Shown here: piece after piece, positions 48,172-56,633 of the stretch
Layout of the letters: each line of letters starts with the position of its first letter
Position numbering within the stretch: position 1 is the first letter of the stretch
Assembly: GCA_002943765.1 (NCBI GenBank)
Contig: PQWQ01000002.1
Location: forward strand, 3,472,001-3,536,000
Source of the DNA: Psoroptes ovis
Taxonomy: Eukaryota > Arthropoda > Arachnida > Sarcoptiformes > Psoroptidae
Direction of reading: 5' to 3'
Length of the DNA: 64,000 bases
Notes under the pieces: generated by a model
Database searches by the model: none
Seen by the model: the letters and a program-made list of their open reading frames with translations, nothing else
What the model was told of the DNA's origin: nothing
Program-made: the position numbers and the translations under genes

Positions 48172-48432
48172 CTAACGGGCATCGAATACAATCACTAGAA
48201 ACGATTTGAAAAGAAGAATTAGAACAGTTTTTTAAATGAAATTTAATTTATCTCAATCAAAAAAGATCTTACATCTTTTGGTGCGTTTCTTGTACATAAT
48301 GCGAAAACCACATTCACGACATCGGATTGGATCTTTATTACGAATCTCGTTATCGGCATGACAATCACCACAAATATAGATCATTGGTTGTAATTTCAAT
48401 GGATTTTTTGGTTTATTATCATTACTGTCCAT
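48172..48432 (-). CDS. POLR2K: RNA polymerases I, II and III subunit RPABC4 (Rpb12/POLR2K)
   Basis: Two exons, 48432-48273 and 48194-48172, encode 60 residues; the second exon is only 23 bases. This gene is below usual ORF length cut-offs. After a short Lys/Pro leader it has QPMIYICGDCH and DPIRCRECGFRIMYKKRTKR, the four-cysteine zinc ribbon (CxxC...CxxC), then LIVFDAR, which is the conserved terminus of RPABC4. The intron (AGAT|GTAAGA, TCTAG|TG) joins R and L codons in phase. The subunit is shared by the three nuclear RNA polymerases. It lies head to head with the TAF1C-like gene, 206 bases between starts, with a CACGTG E-box in between. Confidence 0.96.
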
Positions 48433-48638
48433 TTTTTTCTGATGTATTATCTGATGATTATTAAATCAAAATCAAATGTAATTCAAAATGAAATTTCGCA
48501 CAAAACAATAAACAAAATTAATTTCAGGACCATTCATAAACGAAGTTTTTGAGTAGTCACGTGTTTTTAATGATTTTCGATTTTTTAGGTTGTTTTGTTA
48601 TTTTTCGTCGAATTTTGCTATTCAAATTTTAAATTTAG
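48433..48638. promoter_or_regulatory. Divergent promoter with an E-box, POLR2K and TAF1C-like
   Basis: The palindromic E-box CACGTG lies at 48558-48563 (TCACGTG from 48557), 76 bases before the plus-strand start. CACGTG is the MAX/MYC/USF-type site and both genes concern polymerases, so shared growth control is a plausible inference. Confidence 0.45.
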
Positions 48639-50549
48639 ATGGATTGGATTCATCAATTTCCGTGTTTAGTGCCTGTATGGCATTCATTAAGTGATCAAAA
48701 TCTTCGTCTTTCAAGTGAAAATAAAATAAATCCTAATCTCTATCCAGATATTGGTGGTATCGGTACATTAAACGGGATACATTTTAAAAAATATAAACAT
48801 TTACCGTTTCAATTGGATCGTCCAACATTGCCATTTTTCTTGCATGAACACGAATATGATTATTCAAAAGCTTCATCATATAATTGTTTAGCATATTGTT
48901 CAAGAAGAAAATCATTATTTTCATCTAAAAATGGGGAAATCAATATATTTTGCCTGAATGAGAACACCAACGAGGGTGTCAATGAGCATTATTTCACAAA
49001 TAATAAGTCAACTTCGATCAATCCGTTCATCTACAATATTGAGAGTGTTTGGTCGGAAAAAATGTTTAATGAAAATATCCTAGATTTGAGGCTATATGAA
49101 AATGGTCTTGAATTAGAAATATTAACTTATTGTCGAAAATCATTGGCAATTTATCAGTATAGATCTTATGAAATTGAAAAGTTACATCCAGTGATAAAAG
49201 ATTATAATCCTATACGTTTTTTCCCATCACCTGATTCACTTTTAAATCGAATTGATCGAAATCCATTTTTTAATCAGCAACTAATAACATCATTCATAAA
49301 AGATTCAACAATTTATCGTAATGATATTGAGAAGCTAACTTTGATGATTGAAAATGAATTGAATATCGATGTGAATGAGCCAAAAAATAATATAATCAAT
49401 TTAGAATACTTAAAAAATTTCAATCCATTCCTTTATTATTATGGCACACATGAAAATATTTGGCTAGGAGATATTCGTGTTAAAATGTCCGGTGAAAAGC
49501 ACCAACAAAAATCATTGATCAATTCAAAAGAATTCATACATTTTAAACCATTTGAATTATTTCAAACATTTCATGGCAATCCTATTGATCCACATCAATT
49601 CATTACAACATCTGATTTCAACATTAATTTTTTCGATCTTAGATATCCAAATAAAAATTTATTTCAAATAAAGCATATGATACCTGATAAATTGGTCAAT
49701 AGATTATTGGCCATTAAAATGCCGACAAATCAATCTTGTAATGATCATTTATTGATGATGGCTTCGAATTATATTCAAACTAATCTCTTCACTTTTGACT
49801 GGGAAAATATTCAACCAAGAATGTTACATGTTCCTTTTCAATTAAATCAGCCATTATCAAGTAATAAATTATTTCCGATAATGTCTGAAAATCAAAGCCT
49901 CATCCGTGGAATGCAGATTTTACCATTAAATCGATCAAAAGATTCTGATTATTGTTTTTCAGTTGCCTTTTTAATGAATAACGGCAACATATATTTGCAA
50001 GATTTCGTGCCAAAATCTTCAAATGAATCGATCGAACTTCCAGATTCAATCGAAGATTTTATGTATGAGAATAAAATTGGTGATAAAATTTATTTGAATG
50101 AAAATTTCGATCCAATCACCGAAGCATATATGAATGAAATTTTAAAATATCTAAAAAATAAAGAAGTGAAAATTCCGGCAACTATGCATGAAAGTTCTGA
50201 AGATGAGGAAAATGAACAAGAAATTTGTTCTAATTGTAATGAACAATGTTCAGAACGTTTTTGCAAATGTTTACGCGCCGAATTGCAATCCGGAAAATCA
50301 AAACTCAATTCTTGTGATTTGAATCAAGAAATAATGAACAACATTCTTTCAACTGAAAATTCATCTGTGATAATCGATAGTAAATTTAAATTTCGAGATG
50401 ATGATCCTATTGATTTTGAATTCATCAAAAGCAATTGGTTTCGTATGCAAAATAACGAAACGAAAAGTATACGAGAATATTGTCGCCCATTGACACAGAA
50501 ATTATTCGATGAATGGTGTAAAGATAATGATGAATCAATGAATAATTAG
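48639..50549 (+). CDS. Probable TAF1C/Rrn6-like RNA polymerase I initiation factor subunit
   Basis: Intronless, 636 residues. I do not recognise it with certainty. The middle part reads as repeated beta-propeller strands, for example FITTSDFNINFFDLRYPN, a DHLLMMASNYIQTNLFTFDW block, and a closing VAFLMNNGNIYLQDFV. The order of these blocks resembles the C-terminal half of TAF1C of the SL1/TIF-IB complex, which binds the rRNA promoter. The N-terminal part lacks an obvious motif. The C-terminal segment has a Ser/Glu-rich acidic stretch and a cysteine cluster (CSNCNEQC...CKC) that could bind zinc or be disordered. It has no signal peptide or membrane span. Head to head with POLR2K. Another propeller protein remains possible. 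Confidence 0.5.
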   Translation: MDWIHQFPCLVPVWHSLSDQNLRLSSENKINPNLYPDIGGIGTLNGIHFKKYKHLPFQLDRPTLPFFLHEHEYDYSKASSYNCLAYCSRRKSLFSSKNGEINIFCLNENTNEGVNEHYFTNNKSTSINPFIYNIESVWSEKMFNENILDLRLYENGLELEILTYCRKSLAIYQYRSYEIEKLHPVIKDYNPIRFFPSPDSLLNRIDRNPFFNQQLITSFIKDSTIYRNDIEKLTLMIENELNIDVNEPKNNIINLEYLKNFNPFLYYYGTHENIWLGDIRVKMSGEKHQQKSLINSKEFIHFKPFELFQTFHGNPIDPHQFITTSDFNINFFDLRYPNKNLFQIKHMIPDKLVNRLLAIKMPTNQSCNDHLLMMASNYIQTNLFTFDWENIQPRMLHVPFQLNQPLSSNKLFPIMSENQSLIRGMQILPLNRSKDSDYCFSVAFLMNNGNIYLQDFVPKSSNESIELPDSIEDFMYENKIGDKIYLNENFDPITEAYMNEILKYLKNKEVKIPATMHESSEDEENEQEICSNCNEQCSERFCKCLRAELQSGKSKLNSCDLNQEIMNNILSTENSSVIIDSKFKFRDDDPIDFEFIKSNWFRMQNNETKSIREYCRPLTQKLFDEWCKDNDESMNN

Positions 50550-51497
50550 CAATCAAATGGACAATTTTGACTCAGCAATGATGATTGTAAAAAATTTGAT
50601 ATAAGTGTTCAAAACTCCATAAAACTGTGATTTATAATTTACTTTGACTAAATTCTGTAATGAAATAAAAAAAGAAATTCAATGTTATAAACGAAATAAT
50701 CATTTTCATTTCAATGATACTCGTTTCAAATTTACAATGAATGGAACTCTATGATTGGAGAATTCATGAATATCATCATTTTATTTTCATTTTTCAGAAG
50801 TTTTTTTTATTGTAATTCAATGATCAACTGATATTTCATCAACGAAATAACAACAACATAACCTGTTATTTCTTTTCATATTATTCAAGGTTTATTTAAT
50901 ATCTCTTTTTTTCTCTTTATGATGTGTTCGAGTCTTTTGAGTGAATCGACCACTGCTATGATCGGTTGGCTACTTGGAATATCATTTGATGATAATGATG
51001 ATGATGATATTTCTTTTCTTTCTCAAATGAGAGAAAGTAAAAATATTACTTTCTTGAATTGAAAATATTGAAATATTTCTTAGAGATTTTCATTTATATT
51101 TGATTGAGCATCTTTTTATTGTTATGATAATTCATTATTTATATGGCGTCGTATCAATTTTAAAAATATTTCATTCATTCATTTGTTTGGTATATATGAA
51201 TTATTGTTCAATTAATTAATAGAAAACGTCAAATTTACATCAAATTGTAATAAATAAAATATTGATACTACTCAAATACTCGTCGTTGTCCTTCAGATTT
51301 CAATTTGAGTTGTATTGTTTTTGTGATTTTTTTTTCAATTTTGTTGGCAAAATTTCCCAAAAAAAAATTTCAATAATCAATAAAATTAACATATTATTTC
51401 AAATAATATTTTTCTGGTGCCATAATCATTATTCGAACACACATTATCTCCACTGATTATTACACTTGCGAAATTTTCTTTGAAAAATTATCAAAAA
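50550..51497. other. Spacer before the colipase-like gene
   Basis: 0.95 kb, AT-rich, no gene seen. It should hold the 3' UTR of the TAF1C-like gene and the promoter of the next gene. The only open frame near the end (51262-51456) is low-complexity. Confidence 0.5.
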
Positions 51498-52175
51498 ATG
51501 ATTCAATTTGAAAAATTTTCAATCATAATTTTCATCATTACATCAATTTTGATTGCGATTAATGCAGAAAAAAATAAATCGAGCAACAAAATAGAGGATA
51601 TTCCAAATGGATCAGAATTGAAAATTTCCGAAAATGATGTTGAGAATGTTAAAGAACGATGGATGGAATTAGAAGATTGGGGCGATGATGATATGATGCA
51701 ACATCCGATCGATGAAGGTCTTCGAAGAGTATGTATTTCACAATAATTAGGTTAATTATTAGAAATGAAATTATCTAATCACAATATTGATTTAATTATG
51801 CTAATGATTGAGCTATCAAGCGTGGCAAATGTAATTAAATAATTTTTGATTATAATTATTTTTCTTTTTTTTTTGAAAAATTTAGACACATCGTGAATCA
51901 GGCGAAATATGTACATATTCTCGTGATTGTCGTTCTGGTTGTTGTCAATTGAATCGTGAAACAAAACTTCGTTCATGTCAACCAAAAGCAAATTTAGGCG
52001 AAAAATGTACTAATGCTCAAGTTAAAGCTGATACATATGTTGATGCTTGTCCATGTGTTGCTGGTTATGGTAAAAAAAAATTAGAATAAATGTTCAATAC
52101 AATTTGATTTAATTCAATTATATCTTATTTTTTTCAGATTATTGTTCATTCCCAAAAGAAGTTTGTTCAAAATAG
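51498..52175 (+). CDS. Secreted 10-cysteine colipase/prokineticin-like (ixodegrin-type) peptide
   Basis: Three exons, 51498-51728, 51886-52069 and 52138-52175, encode 150 residues. A 24-residue hydrophobic signal peptide (FSIIIFIITSILIAINA) leads to a Lys/Glu/Asp-rich pro-segment containing WMELEDWGDDDM. The last 70 residues hold ten cysteines in the pattern C-x5-C-x3-CC-x9-C-x8-C-x11-C-x-C-x5-C-x6-C (spacings approximate), the arrangement of the colipase/dickkopf/prokineticin fold. Arachnid relatives are annotated as ixodegrins or astakine-like proteins. Function is unknown here; immune, developmental or salivary signalling are all possible. The 157-base first intron is the longest outside eEF1-delta. 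I use ATG 51498 because the upstream in-frame extension starts at TTG. Confidence 0.8.
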
Positions 52176-53108
52176 ATTCGAAACACTATTTAGCCCCAGA
52201 ATATTTAACATTTAAAAGATCATTTATTACATCATTTGAGAATTTCAATTTTTAATAAAAAATGTAATTTCATCAATGTTTTATTTTTTTTAATAAATAT
52301 AATTAAATAAATAATTGATAAATCATTTTACACAATTTTTTTCGTATATCCAATATTTACAAATTTTTGAAAAATGTTTGGTATTTATTAATTCATACAA
52401 CCTCAAAGGTTATTTTTGTTTTGTCGATTGATGATTATTACCAATTGATTTGTATGTTCATTTTATGTGAAAATTTTTTCACCAATAATAAATTCCAGTG
52501 AAAAAAACGAAGATTAGACATAAAGATAAACAGTGAAAAAAATACACGAAAATATGAGTAATCAAGTAATCGTTTTGGCAGACAATACTGGGAAAAAAAT
52601 TTGCATATGTTCAAATTTTTACCCATCTTAAGCATTATAACAATGACAATAACAAACAACAACAGTGATTGTGATGATGAAGAAAAAGAAAATAATGCAT
52701 ATTTTATTATTATTCATTTTTTTTTTTTTTTTTGTTGGTGTTCGACTAGAATTAAAAGGACAAATATTGAATTTGTCGAATATGTTGTCTGCATGTGTTA
52801 ATACAGCGGTCTTTTTTTCTTTTTGTTTTCTTGCCATATGCATTGATAGTCATAATCATGAAGATAATGACCATATAATGACCAAATTTTTCTTCAATAG
52901 ACTGGTTAATATAAAAAAGGCCATAGTATTAGACATAATGCTGTTGGCGCCAATAGATAACAAATTATTGAAATTATTTGCTTATTGCTGTTGAATATTT
53001 TGTTTTTTGTTTTTTGTTTTTAAATGAAAAACAAAGTGTCAACAACATTGATTTTTGCTATTTTTTCGTTGTAAAAAATATGCCGACTACCATTAATAAT
53101 AATAACAA
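52176..53108. other. Spacer between the colipase-like gene and the Cys-rich/DLC gene
   Basis: 0.93 kb. Open frames at 52438-52994 overlap each other on both strands and are low-complexity. Both flanking genes converge here, so this should hold two 3' UTRs. No gene supported. Confidence 0.45.
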
Positions 53109-54041
53109 TTAGTTTTCATTTTTCGAAACGAATGCCATTACACGAACATCATTACCAATGTAGAATAGCATATATTTTCCCGGTAATGGATCGACTGAAT
53201 AACCAAAATCACGACCAATGGTACATGACCATGGACTTGTTGCTTGATATTTTTGATCCAACATTTGACATAAATAATCGGCTGCATCATCAAAATCACC
53301 ATTAAAACGATCTAATGCATCGACAACAAATGTGACAGCATCTAATTGCATGTGTGCTGGCATTTCAACAATCTCGAAATTTGTATTATAAATATATTTA
53401 TATTGTTTGGCATTTGAACGTATTGCTCTTGGTGATTGACCATGATTCATTCTTTCATTTTGAATTCGATCATTATTATTAGTGTTTAGTGTTATTCGAT
53501 CATCATTATGATTAATTTTTCTGAAGAAATGTCCATATTGTTTCATAGTAGATTTTGTTATGCCTAATTTATGAGTTTTTAAAGTTATAAATGAATATAT
53601 CATTGAAAAAGATAACTATCATTATTTACCTTTATTCAAAAACATCGCTGAACAATCTGGATCAGGTTTGGTACAACAAATATGTCCTAAATTTGAACAA
53701 ATACCAGGCTTATAATGTCCTTCAAGACAACAACCATCTGGGCCATTCATACTCATACATTGTCCATAGAAAATTGATTTACCATCGATTGTTCTGACAT
53801 TTGTTGTTGAATGAAAATAACATTTCTCAATTGAATTATATAATACATTTCTTCGTATTCTTGCCGACGATGACGAAGTTGATTTATATTCAGATGATTC
53901 CGATGTTGAAATGAAAAATGCATTCGTTAAACATAAACAATGGCACAAGCATAAATAATGAATTATAAATATTGAACGATGATGTAATAATAATGAAAAA
54001 TTTTCAATCATTTGTTGATGATAGAATAATTTTATTTTCAT
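53109..54041 (-). CDS. Secreted Cys-rich protein fused to a dynein-light-chain (DYNLL-type) domain
   Basis: Two exons, 54041-53630 and 53563-53109, join across a 66-base GT-AG intron into 288 residues. The N terminus has a signal-peptide-like hydrophobic stretch (SIFIIHYLCLCHCLCLTNAF, about residues 23-42) and a furin-like site RIRR (61-64). An eight-cysteine module follows (74-130: YGQC, DGCCLEGHY, PGICSNLGHICC, DPDC). A basic, Asn/Arg-rich linker leads to a domain at about 205-285 whose blocks match dynein light chain LC8: VVDALDRFN, YLCQMLDQKY, WSCTIGRDFG, YMLFYIGNDVRVMAF. LC8 proteins are normally small cytosolic hubs, so an exported form is odd. In-frame joining at AAAG|GTAAAT and TTAG|GC supports one gene; a transcript would confirm it. 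The signal could also be at Met 11. Confidence 0.7.
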
Positions 54042-55591
54042 TTTGAAAGTTTATTAATTTTTTCTCTTATTTTCTATCGAATTGATTATCAATATGAATG
54101 GTAATGATGATTGGACAAAAGAAAAAATCAGATTTTTGATTGATTTGTTAATTTTACATTCAATTAGTTTTTGTCTGTATATGTTCACTTAATGACATTT
54201 AAAATGTAAATGACTAAAATGATTGATATGAACAAAAAATTTATACCTTTCCATGTCTATTTTCAAAAAATAGCCATGTTTTAGTAGAAGTTAAAGGTAG
54301 ACCAAAAACCTAAGTAGGTTTTTGTTTTTTGTCTGTCTTGTTTTTTCTTTATTTATCTCTCTTCAGACGTTGCTAAAATATCTAAGAATAAAGCAAAAGA
54401 TTCATGTTCATTTTTTGGGCGTATCTTTGCCAATAACCATTATCATCAAAGACATTGATAAATTTTTGGATATACAAGAAGATATCTTACAATCGTCAAA
54501 TGAAAAAAAAAATGTGAACCTATGGCCTTACAGGTGGCTGAAAATTTCATTTTTTTGAAAAATTTATACATTTTAATTGATCAATCATTCAATCGATCAA
54601 TCCATGATTATTTATCATCACTTAAATTTCATGAATCTATTGACCATTCTGAATAATATGGCTATGCATTAAGCCCAAGGTTCTTTTGGTGACACTTAAC
54701 ACTTGAATATTGTGTCCATTAAGTGTTTTGTGTTACTAACACATACAATCTGATAAAATCTGAGACTATGTAATAATCAATAATCTCTTACACTATTTGA
54801 TTGATTGATTGATTGATTAGGTGTTGAAAGCTGATTCCAGATTTTTTGAACCTTGATTTTCTGGATTTTATTACATTATCGTAAATGATGATACAAGAAA
54901 AAAAATTTATTGAATTTAAATTGATTCGGCTCCAATATGATAAAATGATCTTTGGTCATATAATTTATGTTGGCCATAAAAGCTGTTATTATTTGTATTT
55001 TTGTTACCGCCGACGTCTTGTCTATATTTTATTTATTATCATTATTGATTCTAATGTTGTTTACATAGAAAATTCATGTAAATTTACGTATGAAATTTGA
55101 ATCAATTTCATCAAATATTTGCATTTGTGTTTGTTTTTAAATGAAATATTCAACATTTGAAAAGGAAACCTTTACTAGTTTTGTGTGTGCGGTGATGTTG
55201 GTGGTGGCGATTGTGATGGGGAATTACGTTTAGTTTAGTTTTAAATACTTCAATAATTCAAATAATGTTTGATGCGGAAATCATTAACTCATATTGATTG
55301 AGGTTATTAGGCTCTAGTGTTGTTGGGCTGCTGTCATATTTGTCATTTATTATATTACCAGGTTGATCAAAATCAATCCAATTGTCATTTTTTAATTTAT
55401 GACAAGTATTTTTTTTTCATGAATGTTTACCAGTGTTTTCGATTTCAATAATTTACAAACGATTGAAATCGATACATATTTTTTTTGTGTGTGGGTTTTT
55501 TTCATATAAAAATCCATCAATTTCATTTTGAAAATTGATTTCTCAAAATTTGTGTTTAAAAAATAGCTGTTTAAAAATGTTTGAATGAGAA
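54042..55591. other. Divergent intergenic region between the Cys-rich/DLC gene and the Cys-rich Asn-tract gene
   Basis: 1.55 kb. It includes a 10-base palindrome with a 2-base loop at 54303-54324 and an imperfect 16-base inverted repeat at 54689-54736 (13 of 16 pairs, loop 16). A G-rich, T/G-biased stretch lies near 55180-55225. The open frames (54322-54558, 54885-55100) are not supported as genes. Confidence 0.45.
54689..54736. repeat. Imperfect 16-base inverted repeat
   Basis: GTGACACTTAACACTT and AAGTGTTTTGTGTTAC pair at 13 of 16 positions around a 16-base loop. It may be a decayed terminal-repeat pair or chance. Confidence 0.35.
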
Positions 55592-56326
55592 ATGTCTGTT
55601 GAATTTCGGATAATGCAATTATCATTACTAATCATAATCATTATCGTATCAATTTCATATGGCAAGTGATTATCGAAATTTTGTTTTTGTTTTCAAATAA
55701 ATTCTAATTATTCTATCATTGTAATATAAATAATATAATTAGCGATTGCATGGAAATCACGTGAATGTCCAATTGATAGCCAAGATTATCGTGAAACATA
55801 TCACTGCATACGTCCTTGTGATTTTGATGATTACAATGCAAGCTTTGTGAAAAAATTTCGCTCTTTGAGTAATGAAAATAATAATAATAATAATAATAAC
55901 AATAATAATGAAAATAGTGAAAATAAGAATGGTGATGATTTTTTTATAGTATTTTTTCCATCAAAACAAAATGAACAATATGAACGCAGCCGTTTCAAAT
56001 GTCCAGCAGGTTTTCGACAAACTAGAGAAAATGAACAATGTTTCTGTGAACGACCATATACACCATATGAATTAGAGATGCAGCGAAGAGAAAAATGTGA
56101 TCATTCATTCGAACGTTGTAGAATGTACGGGGTAAAACCGTATGATTGTAATCATGTCATCGAAACATGTCCATCATCATTGATTCGAGAATATTGTTTG
56201 GCCGGTAAAGTGTTCAAAATGCGCTTTGCACGCGTTGTTTATGAATTTTGCCATTTATATCTACGCTTACCGAATGATGGCCGTTTTCATCTGATTGAAC
56301 CACATATTGACCGTCGAAAACATTGA
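55592..56326 (+). CDS. Secreted Cys-rich protein with an Asn tract, GC-AG intron
   Basis: Two exons, 55592-55661 and 55743-56326, encode 217 residues. The intron donor is GC (TATG|GCAAGT); the nearby GT donors break frame or hit a stop. The signal peptide is MQLSLLIIIIIVSISY if Met 8 (55613) initiates. The mature part starts ECPIDSQDYRETYHCIRPC, followed by a run of ten Asn encoded by an (AAT)n tract. Further cysteines are KCPAGF, QCFCE, KCDH, RCRMYG, DCNH, TCPSS, YCLAG and FCHLY. I do not recognise the family, and no catalytic motif is visible. It ends in a His/Arg-rich tail (RRKH). A lineage-specific secreted protein is likely. Confidence 0.7.
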
Positions 56327-56633
56327 ATATTTTAAAAATTATCATTATTTATTATTTACAAACAATCATTTGATTAACAAATTTACCAATCGTTATTAAA
56401 TATTTAAGATAAGACAAAAAAAAACAGACATAAATTTTTCAATCTTTCGAAGAAAAATGTCACGTTGATTAAATACAAAAAAATAGTAATAAAGATAGTC
56501 ATTTGATGAAAAACAGAATAAAATTTGTTCACACTAGATTTAATAGTAGCAATTATTATCTGAATGATGATAATTCAATCGTAATAATCATCTAGTAATA
56601 TGTGCGTAGATTGATTAATAAAAATTTTGATCA
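56327..56633. other. Spacer between the Cys-rich gene and CNNM
   Basis: 307 AT-rich bases between convergent genes, expected to hold both 3' UTRs. Nothing else seen. Confidence 0.5.

Noticed and set aside
52438..52994. Several overlapping frames on both strands after the colipase-like gene
   Set aside because: They overlap each other and consist of poly-Phe/poly-Lys translations of T and A runs.
53109..53603. The dynein-light-chain part as a separate cytosolic gene starting at an internal Met
   Set aside because: Possible in principle, but the upstream exon joins it in phase with good splice sites, and the extra N-terminal residues from the internal Met would be intron sequence.
54322..54558. 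78-codon open frame in the divergent spacer
   Set aside because: It has no ATG at its start and no recognisable domain; splice context not convincing.
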